A stretch of DNA of 64,000 nucleotides from Umbelopsis ramanniana AG (taxonomy: Eukaryota; Mucoromycota; Umbelopsidomycetes; Umbelopsidales; Umbelopsidaceae): assembly GCF_025399195.1 (NCBI RefSeq), contig NW_026252095.1:310001-374000 (forward strand), written 5' to 3'. Under the pieces are notes generated by a model, which saw nothing but the letters and a program-made list of their open reading frames with translations, was not told the origin of the DNA and searched no databases. Both the position numbers and the translations under genes were made by a program. Positions within the stretch are counted from its first letter, which is position 1; the number at the start of each line of letters is the position of its first letter. Below are positions 12,578-25,101 of the stretch, one piece after another.

Positions 12578-14157
12578 TTAATTGCCTCTACCTCCACCTC
12601 GCATTCCTCCTCGGTTTCCAAGGTATCCACGGCCACGACTTCCTCTACCACCACCACGGCCGGCCGGGTTTGGCTGAGATGGATCTTTTGCCGGCTGTTG
12701 TGATGCCTCGCCTTCAGCTTCTAGTCGTTGTTTACGTTCTTGTTCGCGGCGCTGCTGTCTCTGTCGTTCCTTCTGTTTCCGAGTCAGCTCTCCGCCAGTT
12801 CCAGCTTCGGCATTATCATTTTCGCCGGTGGCATTGGTAGGCTTTGTAGGTTGAGCAGCTGGACTTTGAGGTGCTGGCTTCGCTGTCTCTCGCGGTTTTG
12901 CATCTTTATCAGGTTGTCTACCAAGGATCTTCACAATTTGCTGCACACCTTGCTGATTAATTTTAGCTTTAGATTCCTTTTTGGATGGTTTTTCATTGTC
13001 GCCCTTGGTAGGAGTCGCTGATTTTGGTGTACTTGGCTGTCCATTTGCTGCTGCAGTAGCGGCAGCTGCCTTTTTCTCCTCCTTCTTACGACGTTCCTTT
13101 TCACGTTTGCTAGCTTTCTTCGCTGCTTCTTCAGGTGTCTTTTTACTTGATTTACCTTCTCCTGCAGCTTGAAGTTTGGCTTGCTTGGCAGCAGCTTTAG
13201 AAGCTTGTGCTTTGGATTTAGCCGCAGCTTGCGCAGCCTTCTGGGCACGAAGATGCTCTAATAATGGTGTCGTCTTTGGTTTATTAGCTTGCTCCGCCAG
13301 TTGGTTTTGAGCTGTGTTGTTCGTGGTTAGTTTACGAAGCGCGATTGAGATTTTAGAGTATCCTGCTATCATTTACCTGTCATCAAAGATATCCTGTTTT
13401 CAAGTCTCTCCACGTTAGATAGCCCGTCTTTGCTTTCGTTAACATTCGGTAATGGCGCATCAACAACAGACAGCGATTCAACAAATGCTTGGTAATCGGC
13501 ATCTATATTGTAATATTCCAGTTATTAATTTGCAAAAACACTTTCCCTCGAGCGACTAGAAAGCACATACCTGACTCTATGGTTCCTTGTCGTGGATCGG
13601 CTGGTTTGTGTTCTTTTGGTATCTTTTGAAAAGGTGCAAATTCGACTACTGCGCGATATTCGTTTCCTGCGGTTTTGCCATCAATACAACTGCTATGCGT
13701 ATGCTGAAGGACAGGAAGTAATGTCTTACCTTTTCCATCAATAAATAAATGCCCATCAAATCCTTGATGGAAATTCAATACAGCCTCCATAGTTAGAAAG
13801 TGAAAATAAGCACGAGAAAAGACATTCTGCTTTGCTTTGCTAATGGCGAGGTGAGGAGATTAGGTTTGTGAACTACCAAAAGCATAATCAATAAGAATGC
13901 TTCTTTTACCTAGAACTAAGCTTGCCAGGCACAAATAATTGCCAATCAACCGTCGTTTCGCTTATCCATTGTTGCACGGATTTGTTGAAAATCTCTTCAG
14001 GAATGTTGGGTGGTAGCCGTCTAACAACTACTTTGGTTTTGGGCAAGTTCTTTTTCGAGCCTCTCTTCCTTGGCTTCTTCTTTTCCTTCTTCTTTTTCTG
14101 TTGCTCGGTGGCAATTACAGGGCTGTCATCCTTTATCTCTGCTGCTGCATCGGACAT
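12578..14157 (-). CDS. UPF3: UPF3 nonsense-mediated decay factor
   Basis: Bridges the exon junction complex or terminating ribosome to UPF2/UPF1 in nonsense-mediated mRNA decay. The N-terminus is Lys-rich (QQKKKKEKKKPRKRGSKK), followed by the SMG4/UPF3 RNP-like domain: TKVVVRRLPPNIPEEIF, KQNVFSRAYFHF, GFDGHLFIDGKG and YRAVVEFAPFQKIPK. One exon join gives SSKAKQNVFSRAY. The second half is a low-complexity, charged tail (Ala/Lys/Glu-rich, then Gln/Arg) ending in an RGG stretch (GRGGGRGSRGRGY, GGMRGGGRGN). The start at 14157 is about 144 bases from the divergent CRIPT start, so the two probably share a promoter. Confidence 0.92.
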
Positions 14158-14301
14158 GGTGTAATCTACGGTAGAGTTCGATTCGTACCTTGCCAGTCAC
14201 ATAGCCATGACAAGAGGGCCGCGTCGGGCTTTAAAAATAGATCATTGGACGCTTTAAGAAATTGAGCCGAGGTGCTTACTGTGCTTCTTGATCAGAAAAT
14301 A

Positions 14302-14813
14302 ATGGTTTGCGCCAAATGTGAAAAGAAGCTGACCAAAGTAGCTGCACCTGATAAGTGGAAAGATGGTTCTCGCAATTCAAAGGGTAATGAAATTAGAATT
14401 TACGACTTGATCACTCATGGTTTTTTAGTTTTACTTAACATTCCTCGATTTACAGTTGGCGAAGGGGGCCGTAAGCTTAATGAGAACAAATTGTTATCAA
14501 AATCTGCAAAGTCCAGGTAAGCACCCGCATTGATTTACATTGATATTAAATTGGAGACGCTGGTTATTAATATTTCATATTTCAGGTTTTCTCCATATGA
14601 AAGCAAGTGCAAGATTTGCAAATCAAAAGTACATCAAGATAAAGCAAACTATTGTCAAAGTAAGCAATCGACGATATGCAATTGGAAAAGACATGTATAT
14701 TTATATATAATTCTAACTTTGAATTGCCAGGTTGCGCTTATAAGAAGGGAATCTGTGCAATGTGTGGAAAGCAAGTGCTGGATACCAGTAGTTATAAACA
14801 GAGCGCCAAATAG
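14302..14813 (+). CDS. CRIPT-like cysteine-rich protein
   Basis: Orthologue of CRIPT, a small CXXC protein first described as a PDZ binder and now linked to the minor-spliceosome U11/U12 machinery. Four exons join cleanly: 14302-14383, 14456-14516, 14586-14659 and 14731-14813. MVCAKCEKKL starts the protein; CKICKSKVHQ, YCQSCAYKKG and ICAMCGKQVLDTSSYKQ follow, giving four CxxC pairs. The human protein has Gly where this one has Ser before CAYKKG. Length, about 100 codons, matches the family. The minor-spliceosome role is inferred from animals; I see no U12-type intron in this window. Confidence 0.93.
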
Positions 14814-14975
14814 CGACCATTACATATCATGTACATAACAATCACGGCTTTGACGTGCAACTTTTTTTATTGTAGTCAATTATAAATTCATTATTAGCTT
14901 ACAGCCCAAGCACTAAAGCAATGTCATTCATCATAACTATGCTGCGAAGTGGACATTTTTCCATGTTTAAAGGTA

Positions 14976-17900
14976 TCAATCAGCAATAACGTCAACGCAC
15001 TCTTCTAGCCACTTCTGGAAAGCCATGAATTCGTTAGATTCTATCTTTTCATTTGATTGTTTCAAAACATGATGAGCACCATCTAAGTCAGTTGAGGAAA
15101 CCTTTGTTTGAAGAACCGTAGCTGTCTGTTCTGGCACAGTTGAACCATCATCAAACTCCATTAAGCTGATGTCGGGATTTTCGAAAGAGTATGCACTATG
15201 CTCAACGACATTCGAGCTATTTGTAGATTGGCAGCGAACAGAACTAGGCATCAATGTCAGATCGCAAGCACTGAAAGGACCGCACCTTTCTTGTGCCTGT
15301 TTCGGTGTTGAAAAAGAGGTCGATACAACACCTTGCTGGGTCGGCGATTCTTTGGATTTTACCAGGTCTGCTTCGTTCTCATTCTGACTGCTACCGTGAT
15401 TTGGAAGACCCTTTAATAGCTCACAGCTCAGCTTTTGGGTGATAGATTGTGATGGTTTGTTATACCTCTGCGGTAAATGAAGCTGATTGCTTTCGAAAGT
15501 GCCTGGTGGCCGATCGGATGCTGTGCTCAGGGGGTTATTCATGTCTATGGAACTTTTTCCAGCCTTGGAGATTGCGGATTTTCCTTTGCGTCGTTTGCCA
15601 ATTTTGCAACACTCATGAGCACAGCTAAATGGATAATTCAGTATGGTTGATTTTCTATTTAAACATCGTTTTCACGTACAGTTGGCGATCTTTACATTTG
15701 TGTTGACATCTAATAAGAAAATGACATATGTGTAATTGCTAAAATATAGAATATGCAAAGGATTGAGATCTTACGTTTCCCTTGCACCATCATGGAATTG
15801 CGATAAACGCTTTGGATTTGATTTGTTTGACTGTGTGTTGGAAACACTCGCTTCAACTTTGACAGACCTAATGTCAGCCCTAGTAACATGCATCACAAAC
15901 ATGCCTTCTATACTCACCATTAAGACTCTCCCAGAGCTCATCAGGAATATTATCCCAGTAGGGTGAATCTAAATCAAACTCATCATCTAATGGATAATTT
16001 GTTGTAGATTGCCCCAAAGTTCCTGGCTTATCTAAAACCTAAACGACGCTAAGCTCAATTGCTAAGTAAAGAATTCACTTTAAATGTAAGAAATTACCTG
16101 GTTGCTTCTGTTGATTGAGGTCTGATTGAGGACTAAAGTAAATTCTGTACCATGCCCGACTTAACGACTGTGTGAGTGAAAGCTTATCAATCCCATAAGT
16201 TTACTAGATGCTTACCATACTCCTCGTTATCCACGCAGCATTTGATGGTTGTCGCATGCCAGCCTTCAGGAAGGTCGATTGGTATCGTCACAAGTTTTTC
16301 CAGTTTCCGCAATCTGAAGCTGTATGTTAACAAGATACACCTTAAGATTTTTCATTCATAAGAAGACTTGAACTAACTGAATTCTTCTGTAATCAAGCAG
16401 TTCACCCAGGTTGGTGGTTGCCCAGAAGGCTGCAAAAGAGTTATTGCTATAGGCAGGTCTCTTGGAGCTTTGGTGTACGATTTCTATGTATGCCTCTATA
16501 GTTTTGCACTGGCCACCCTGGATTCCACAGTTCTGTGAACTTTCAAAACATGGACTTTATGGCACTCGGACAGCAAATTTGGCTTACTTGCAACGATGGC
16601 TTTGCTGATAGTTTGAATTGTGGTACCTTGTTTGATGCTTCCAATAACTTTTGCGACATTTAGTGTGCGAAATGCACAGAACGCAGAAGTAATTACACGC
16701 CATTACCTGGCTACCAAATGGTGGATTCCGGTGTAGTAACTGTAATATATAATTCATTTTTAGATATGTCCCTGCTCTCGAGGAAAGTCGTGCAGTTGTT
16801 ACCATTTCTAGTCGTCGTGGATCACAAGATTTCAAATCTCCAAAGGTCTTAATACCTGAGTCCGCCAATATCTTTGCATACTGAGGTCCGATACCTTCGA
16901 GTTGCTGTAATAGATGACTTGAATCATTCCAGGTTTTGGCAGTGATACACCGTGCTAAATATATTGAGCTGTTTAAACTAATCCCATCTTTGTTATGCGC
17001 AACGCAATCTGTAATACCTGCTCATTTCTATATGTTAAGGCTTTTCAAAGTTTGCACTCAGTAATGTTAAAAACTTACATCGAAGCACTCGTAAAGCTTG
17101 GTGATGGATTCTGAAAGTCTCCCGACTGTGTACCGCGGCAAGTTTACTATCATTAAGAGGAATACCGCCTAGAATTGCCTAGAAACCTTTCAGCTTTATG
17201 TGAACTAAAAATACTTCCCTCACGTTTTGCAATGAAAATTAGACTTACTTGCATCAAGAGGTAAATTTTGTCTGAGATTGTGCTTACTTTTCCTTTGATA
17301 GGATATCTAATATTGGGGTGCTTGTTCAGAGAGTTTAAAACTGATTTCTCGCCAGTTGCAAATCTTATATCATCAAACTCTCTTGCAGATGTCAACAACT
17401 CAAACTAATTGAAGGAAAATAAGTTGAAAATGACAATCGTCCGAAATACTTTTTTAGTCATACCTACCATGGATGCGAGCTGCAATTGTGGTTGCGATGA
17501 AAGGATTATCTTCATTGTATCATACTTGATGTAATAGCGAGCCATAGCCTCGCCATATTCTGCAACAGCTATAGGTTAGCACACTGCTTTCGCTTCCGTT
17601 CTGAATTCACGACACTGACTTGTAGAGCTAATTTGGTCTTCATTTGGTTTCATCTGTATTATATTTGAGGATGCCAATGCCGACAGATGTTTGAGGCAGA
17701 TGTCTATTTTGAAAAGTGAATAAATGTAGGACTCTGTTCGATGAAAATAATGCTTACTCTCGAGAATTCTTTCGACGTTGACAACATTGGCAGCATCTTC
17801 TCCAAGCTTGTAGTAAAAGGAATTCCTTTGAACGCGAACGTACAGAAACGTGGATCGCAACCTGTTGAGACCTAAATGAGTCCAATTAAGAAACTAGGTG

Positions 17901-20727
17901 AACAGGTTTCAACGCTTGATACCCTACCATAAGATTCCGGAAGGAGTATCACAAATGGTTCCTAAGCATATCTCAGCATTTAAGTGTTCAATCATGTTCT
18001 GATGGAGGCTATTTCATGCTGTAAATGATTATGATTTCTTCAATATTTTCAGCGTATTAGTTATCTTACGTGCTTTCCAGTACTCCTTGCCCGGATAACA
18101 TTGTCTCATACTTTCTTTGTTGCGATGTGGTGGTGAGGATCACAGCACAACCAGAGTCATCAAATCCAGGACGTCCTGCACGACCAATCATTTGAAAGAT
18201 TTCGAGATCAGAATACTCCTGAAATTTTCCTTCGGTGTAACCTAGGATAGTGTCAGCACGACTGTTCCATTCGGTTATGCTACCCCTCTCTGCTTTATAC
18301 CTCTTGTGGATTTAATGATGACAAGATGAGCTGGTAAATTGACCTATAATGTATTCAAAGTCAGGTAGAAATGACAAATGCCCAATGCTAAAGACACTTA
18401 CGCCCACAGATAAAGTCGACGTGGTAGCTATTTGTTATGCTTAGATAGATCAAAGAAATCTTTGTTATGAAGCCTAAGCCATCAACTGACCTATAATGTT
18501 TAGATGGCCGGCAAGAAAGAGCCTTTCAACAACTTGGCGATCTCCAGCATCTAGACCAGCTGCATTGATTTCATAGTTCTCAGTCAAGATGATAATCGAA
18601 GCTACAGTCTGGATGTTAGGTGAAAATCTTACCGTGATGAAATGCGATACCATATGGTAGGTATTCGAACAACTTTTTGTCCTTTGTCTTTGGAACAGGC
18701 TTTAAAACATTTCTGAAATATGACTTGGTTAACTAGGTATTGCGAAAGGAACTGATAGCATAGACTGCAAAAGCTACTGACCCGAAAAATGGTATATTCC
18801 TTTGCTTCATGACTTTAATGATAACATCGCAGGATGACTGCGTTGATTTCCTTGTTGAACAGAACTAATAAACGGCAGTCAGTAACAGGAAGTCTATTGG
18901 AAGTCTACCACAATTCAACATCTTACAATAAGTGCCGGCTTTCCGCCACTGTGCTTTTGGATCATATCAACCAATCTATGAGGGATAAACAGTAAAATTT
19001 CTTTGTGCTGACAATATCGGATACCAAGGAATCACCTAACTTCCACTCCAGCTTTTTCTCAAACATGAATGGATTTCCACCACTATCATGTATACCGTAG
19101 ACATGACGAGAGAGCTTTACAGGTCTATACTCTTCACCGAAACATAAAGGCTTTGCTATATTGATGGTTAGCTTATATTTGTAGCTTTCCTCTAAATTTT
19201 TTTATGAGGTGCCTATATACCATTCAACCAACGAGCTACATCTTGGATATTTGGTACAGTAGCAGATAAAGCTATAATTCTTTGGTTCGAAACTGCCATC
19301 TTGTAATGAAAAATGAGTAAAGTCAAAATTACCAAATTTACCCCACTGATGCTGACTTTAGCCTTACTTTCATTCGGCTGATGCAGGCTTCTAGGGTAGC
19401 ACCACGAGTTTGTCCAACAAGATGAACTTCGTCAATCTGATTTACGATTTTGGTGAAATTTGGAAGCAGTGGAAAGAGTTGTCCTCACTTTTACTTACCA
19501 TGCACAGTGTCATTTGACTCATAAGTTTCCTATGCTCTGTCCACCTCCTTGTCATTGAATCCCATTTTTCTGGTGTGGTCACACTTTGGATAGATGAATA
19601 TATGTTTGAGGATCGTACTATAGTATAAATACGTACATGATATCACATTTTTTAATGTATTCAAAGGATACGTATTCAGTATCACCAGTAAGCTCTTGAC
19701 CTTTTTTTTTTATTGTTGTCAAAGAATCAATAAGAATTAGTATATGTTCCCCATTTGAAGCATTGCTTCTTTAAACTTACATGTTAAGTTTAGATTAGAG
19801 AACTTTCTTATCCAGTCATTGGCTCTTTGTGAGCTAAGCGCTTTTGTGGGAGCAATGTATATAGCTTTATGGCAGCCTTCCTGATGTAGTGTGCGCAGAA
19901 TTGCCAGTTCTAACAACACCGTCTTACCAGATCCGGTAGGAGCTGCAGAGAAAGTTTTACCATTAGATCATGGAAATTAGCAAGTCAAAACTCTCACATT
20001 CGTTGACTTCAATCTACCTGATACCACCAAATTTCCGTCAGCTCTGTAAACCTACATGGAATCGGTATTAATTGAATTGATGAAAGGATTGAGCAGGTAG
20101 TCGTCTCAGCTCTCACTTCGTCAATACACTCGGATTGGAAACGGTTGAAGTGAGTGTAAGGAAATAGTGGTCTGAAATTTGGTGCTAAGGTACAGTTTTA
20201 GTAGGTTGAAATTTACAGCGCTATCATTGCTAACTTACGCAACGACATAACCGGCGTTAATTGGCTTTTCAGTAAACCTTTTGGCTCATGTCTAGTGATG
20301 GCTTTGTATGCTAAATGAGCATCAATACGAGATTCTATAATGTAGACATTGATTTTTACGCTTTACCTATTTTTGAAGGTTGGTCCTGTTGGGGATGTAC
20401 AACTTGACGCAATCTATTATATTCACGGTGATATGCAGTATTCGTGGTATATCTATAAATCTTACCTGTAGGGATGGACGGCATTTGGTTTTGTTGCTCA
20501 AGAAGCTTCTCTTCCGTCATTAGCCATTTTTCATCCTCTTCTAAGTCAAATGGCATACCATGGTAATCAATATTAAATCTACATAGTGTGCATTTATGCG
20601 GGATGTAGTTCCATTAACGACAGTAACCAGCAGATTGTATATCAGCATGTGCAAGATGGAATTTATAAAATTACGTTTGTTCATAGTCAGAAGTTGTCGG
20701 GAGCAATGTAGACAGCGGTTTAGTCAT
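14976..20727 (-). CDS. MER3: Meiotic ATP-dependent DNA helicase MER3/HFM1
   Basis: Ski2-like superfamily 2 helicase that stabilises joint molecules and promotes crossovers in meiosis. It is split into roughly 25 small exons. The start at 20727 (MTKPLSTLLPTTSDYEQ) joins over an intron to FNIDYHGMPFDLEED. Motif I is APTGSGKTVLLELA (about 19950), motif II QIDEVHLVGQTRGATLE (about 19440), motif III LSATVPNIQDVARWL (about 19265), and motif VI QMIGRAGRPGFDDSG (about 18180). A Sec63-like region follows. The C-terminus has the zinc-binding cluster typical of HFM1/MER3 (CQHKCKDRQL and CAHECCKIG, about 15610-15710) and a Ser-rich tail ending KWLEECVDVIAD. Intron density is much higher than in neighbours. 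Confidence 0.92.
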
Positions 20728-20816
20728 GTATAATAGTTTACAGTGTTATTGGAGAAGGATATGAAAAAATAAATTGGATTGGAGAGATAAAATTATGAGC
20801 TGGCTGTACATGATGG

Positions 20817-22958
20817 CTATGGAACTTCAGACTCCGTAGCCAGATAAATCCGCTCAAGCATATCCAAGTCTTTTAAAATCCATTCGCTCTGAAGACAGCT
20901 GCCTGCTCGTATACGGGTTTTGGGATCTACTGCTAATAGTTCTCCTATCAACTTCTTGGCTGTTTAGGCGGCAGATGTTAGTCACACACATAAAACTAAG
21001 ACATACTTCTCATTATACTACACTAACCTTCACTGCTAACTTCGGGCCAAACTGGATTACTTGTGTCGTAGTTTCCACTTAGGACTAGTTTTTGTATATC
21101 CTCGTCCTCAGCGCCATCTAAGGCAAATGCATGCCTGCTAGTCAACAAAAAATACAAAATCGCACCGATGCTCCAGTCATCTATCTGCGCGTTGTATTGC
21201 TTGCCTTCCACCAATTCGGGAGCACTGTAGCTGTATTGTGGTGTAAATTTAACAGCAATGGTTCTACTCATGGGTTATATCAGCTACTTACGCAAGAGTT
21301 CCTACATCTTCAGAGAGAAATGACGTTTCTGTCATCCATGCGGCAAGTCCAAAATCGGCAATGACAATGCGAGGGAACTGCTTGTCCCTAGCAAGAAAAA
21401 TGTTTTCAGGCTAACAATCATTGGAGTCAATTGGGTCAAGTTCACTACTGGCACAGTAAACAACGAAAGGGAACTTTCTCAACCTTCAAATCTATAATGA
21501 TATTAAACAATATCAATACCAGTCCCTGAATTCTCAGACACTATAAGCTTACTTACCGCGATGAATAATCTGTTGCCCGTGCAAATACTTTAACAAAACT
21601 TCGTTAACTTTTACCCAAGAGTATAAAGAATAATGCCATTTAAGGGTCGGTAGCTTACAATAATTCCTCGAATAAGTTGATAAAAGATGAAACGTGCTTC
21701 ATTCTCTGGTAAACGTTGTCGCTGGAGAACAAAATCCTGCAGAGTGCCACCTTGGTATCTTTGGTTTTGGTAAGTATCTCTGTAATGAGTGAGAAGGATA
21801 TTTGACAATTACTTACATCGGCATTATCACAAAGGCATTATCTTCCGAAAGTAGGTTGACCTTAATTGCCTTTAGAATGCAAGGCTGTAAAATGTACCGT
21901 TTAGTATGGACATGGTTACAGTCTGGTGGGAGATTCGAAAATATGGCTTACATGTTGTACGTGTCTAATGATAGCTAATTGTATCTTGACTTTTTCAGCG
22001 AGCTCCTTGACAAGACTCTTGATATTGATTATCTTGCAAGCAAATTGTTTGGTATCATGATCAATTGCTGAGGCAAGAACAATCTTAGTTTGAGATCCGT
22101 AGCCAAGTCGTTTCTCAGTCAGTTTATATTCGTTGTCCTGAAAGAAACATGTGAGTGGTCTGACAAGATTTAAGAATACAGGGCCACTGACTTACCAGGT
22201 TCACAGGGTACATCTTCTCAGTATGGGAAGTGGGCGGGTAGGATTGAACAAACGTATAGCCTGCGTACACTCCAGGTCAGTCAAAAAGAAATAGAGGATT
22301 AACCGTAATGAAAGTACATTCAAACGCACCTAGCTCGCTATTCAAGTGAATGGTACAGCCATCAAGCAAAATTATGTTTTGGTCCTTTCCCATTCTCCGT
22401 TTGTTAACTGTAAGTGATGCTATTCAGCTTAACGGAGCCGATGGCAATCACCATAGCGCTATTAACTTACAGAACGTTCCATTCTTGCTCAGATCCTATG
22501 ATAAATTGCTTTAGACGTATCTTCATTAAGGTTATGTGAACAGGTCTAATCATACCTCGCAGTAAATTAGCCAGTCGTCGCCTTGTATTTCTTTCTATTG
22601 GGCTACATGTATTAGAAATTTACGTCAGAATGTCGTTGCTGTAAACATCAAGCGTACCGCGTAAAAACGACAATGAATAGCAGAGACGATTGGGTCTGAT
22701 ACTTGGAGATCGCTTTAAAGATATGGAAGAATAAGAAAGGGACAATCGACGTAAGGTATAAAAAGACGCGAGGTTTACCACGTTTCTCCGGACCCAATAC
22801 TGACGGGTTTGTCGGTCCAAATCTCGAGTTCTGTAAAAGTCATTAGCAAGTCGATTTCACTTTGGTAAATGCCATACTTTGTCCTTCGTACCTCTTCCTC
22901 CTGTTAGTGGAGTAATGCCCACCAAGCTACCGAGCTTGCGTCGTGTATACTGCGGCAT
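20817..22958 (-). CDS. FHA-domain checkpoint kinase, CHK2/Cds1/Rad53 type
   Basis: DNA-damage effector kinase activated through FHA-mediated binding to phosphothreonine. The start at 22958 (MPQYTRRKLGSLVGITP) is followed, across introns, by an FHA domain with all landmarks: VSIGSGETCDLQVSD, VSAIHCRFYA and DLSKNGTFLN. The kinase domain has YKLTEKRLGYGSQT (Gly-rich loop), FACKIIN (VAIK Lys), IIHRDLKPENIF, IADFGLAAWM, YSAPEL and DDWSIGAILYFLL. It ends soon after the kinase fold, ATESEVP, with stop at 20817-20819. About 11 exons. Only one FHA domain is present and the N-terminus before it is about 25 residues, so the usual N-terminal SQ/TQ cluster is missing. AIM19 starts 94 bases away on the other strand. 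Confidence 0.9.
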
Positions 22959-23052
22959 TTCAATGGGGTTGAAAGACCAGAATGTAAAAGCCGAAAACTG
23001 AGTTGCTATTTTCCAAAACTTTATCACAAGCTCTTTGTTTGGGAGAACAATT

Positions 23053-23573
23053 ATGTCGAATTCGACTTCATTGGACAAACTAGCAGATTCACCATACCCA
23101 GCATGGGCTTTGGCGGCATTGTGTTCGTAGTACCTCTCATTAATGAATTGTTCTCGAACAAAGCTTTAAATACCTCTAGTAGCTAACATTCTCTTAATTC
23201 CATTTTCATTCCCAATTGCAGCTGCTCTTGCCATTCCTGCAGCCGTTGCTAAGAAACCCGGTGTCCCGTCGTTCTTCCAATGCACTGCTTTCTCAGCCAT
23301 ATTTGGAGGTGCTGGATATGTCTCTCACGTCGGTGACCCTGAAAATGGTGCTGGTATCGCTACAGGTACGTCTTTCAGCTCTTTTTGTTTGTTTGCTCTT
23401 AATACGCATCTTTCTAAGTTTTGCTCGTAGCTTGGTGCCTCACTTGGAGCTTTTTAAACTTTCGAAGTGCTTTGAAGTCGAAGAAGCCATTGCCATGGTT
23501 GATGGCAGCATCTGTGGCCGCGGATACCGTCATTTACGGACAGAAAACTCTCAAAGTCAATGGTTACATATAA
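23053..23573 (+). CDS. AIM19: AIM19-like mitochondrial membrane protein
   Basis: Small multi-pass protein of the AIM19 family, found in yeast mitochondria and named for altered mitochondrial inheritance; its biochemical role is unknown. Exon 1 starts at 23053 (MSNSTSLDKLADSPYPAWALAAL) and joins over an intron ending TTGCAG at about 23219 to ALAIPAAVAKKPG, FFQCTAFSAIFGGAGYV and DPENGAGIATA. Then, over a second intron, come WCLTWSFLNFRSALKSKK and VIYGQKTLKVNGYI. The DPENGAGIAT and YGQ blocks match the family. The exact donor of exon 1 is uncertain by a few bases. The bases between it and the divergent CHK2-type gene form a very short shared promoter. Confidence 0.85.
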
Positions 23574-23757
23574 GTGATGTACCAAGAATATACACAACAC
23601 ATCATCTCATCCTTTAGCGCAATGTATAGAAAATAATAGAACCCATTCAACTGTTTTAAGCTACAATTCAAAGAGTATTATGCTTTGCTTTGGTCAAAAA
23701 GACAATGTTTCTGTCTACGGTGGTGGAAGCTCAATGTTTTCCTTCTGTTTACCATTG

Positions 23758-25101
23758 ATGTCTGATAGGAAATTAGACGCAGTGGATATTACCTATTATG
23801 CTGAACCTCCTTCGTACCAACACTTTCTTGCCGAGCACCTGCTGAAGAATGAGCCAGCTTTAATCGGACCTGCCTTGACAGCGTCTTGGAGAGCTCGCAC
23901 GGAGTGGGCTCAGCCGATTAAGAAGACGACCACCAGAGACCATGACAATCACAATCCTACAACCGAACCCAATTTCCAGTTCCTGTTTCAAACTTTTGGT
24001 GCTGCTCAAGTACAAGTTGCAGACTGTTTAGAGCGCGACTTTACTGATCAAAAACGAGGAAACATGACATTTGCTCAGTTCATTGAAATGTGGCAATCGA
24101 ATGCTGAAGAGTCCGCCGGACGGTACTACCTCAAGGACTGGCACTTTGTGAAGGCCTTCCCGGATTATCACGCCTATGAGGTACCAGATATATTCGAGGG
24201 TAAGTAAATATATTTAATTATGCTTGAAGAATTGTATCTAATCTCCCACACGATCCAGATGACTGGATGAACGAGTACTGGCCAAGTCGCGACGAAGAAG
24301 ACCCAGACGATTATCGATTTGTATATATGGGAGGGGATGGGACGTTCACACCATTCCATGCTGATGTTTACAGGTAAATTGCAAAGTTTGGTGGTAAAAA
24401 GAAATCGGGTTTCTCTAACACCAGTAAATAGATCATATTCATGGTCCAGTAACATTTGTGGAGTCAAGCGCTGGACGTTGTTTCCGCCTGGACAAGAACA
24501 CCTTTTTAAAGATAAATTTGGCAACAATGTATATGACATTCGCGATGTGGATGAAAAGAAGTTTCCACGGTTTTCTGAAGCAAAGCGAGTAGTAATTTAT
24601 CAAGTCGACGGAACAACATTGTTTGTTCCATCTGGATGGTGGCATCAAGTTGAAAATATCGGGGCAACCATCTCCATCAATCACAATTGGAATAATGCCT
24701 GTAATTTGAAAATGATGAGCAAATCTCTCGGGAGCGACCTTGCAGAAGTCTGTCATACAATCAGTGATGTCAAAGACATGATGGACGCTCTTGAGTTTGA
24801 GCAGACATGCCAACGTATACTCCTCATCAACAGTGGGTGGAATTGGGAAACTTTATGGGGCATGTTCGCATGCATTATGGAACGCCTCAAACAAGACTTG
24901 GATGCACACTCTCCTTGCGAAAATCGCCCACCCGTCAAGTTTTCATTGAACGCTATCAGGGAGGTAGTTGATTACTGGAGCAGGTTTCCCGCTTTGAAAA
25001 CTGTGTTTAAGGCGGCTGATAATCAAGACCTTCAAGTTGTGGACAAGCTGTTGATAGATATCGAACATAAGCTAAAGAAAATGTCTTCTATGGCTTCCTG
25101 A
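23758..25101 (+). CDS. JmjC-domain oxygenase, JMJD4-like
   Basis: Fe(II)/2-oxoglutarate oxygenase of the JmjC family. The closest recognisable relative is JMJD4, which in animals hydroxylates a lysine of the termination factor eRF1 and aids stop-codon reading. Exons are 23758-24199, 24259-24373 and 24432-25101. The iron facial triad is visible as TPFHADVYR (His and Asp) and GWWHQVEN (His). NICGVKRWTLFPPG carries the expected 2-oxoglutarate-binding Lys, and SINHNW follows. An earlier in-frame ATG at 23680 would add 26 residues; I prefer 23758 because the earlier one lies close to the AIM19 3' end and its extra residues look unlike the family. The role on eRF1 is inferred from the animal enzyme. 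Confidence 0.87.

Noticed and set aside
22859-23078. Minus-strand open frame upstream of the CHK2-type start
   Set aside because: Its N-terminal half is the complement of AIM19 exon 1. The kinase start at 22958 lies in the same frame and better fits the family.
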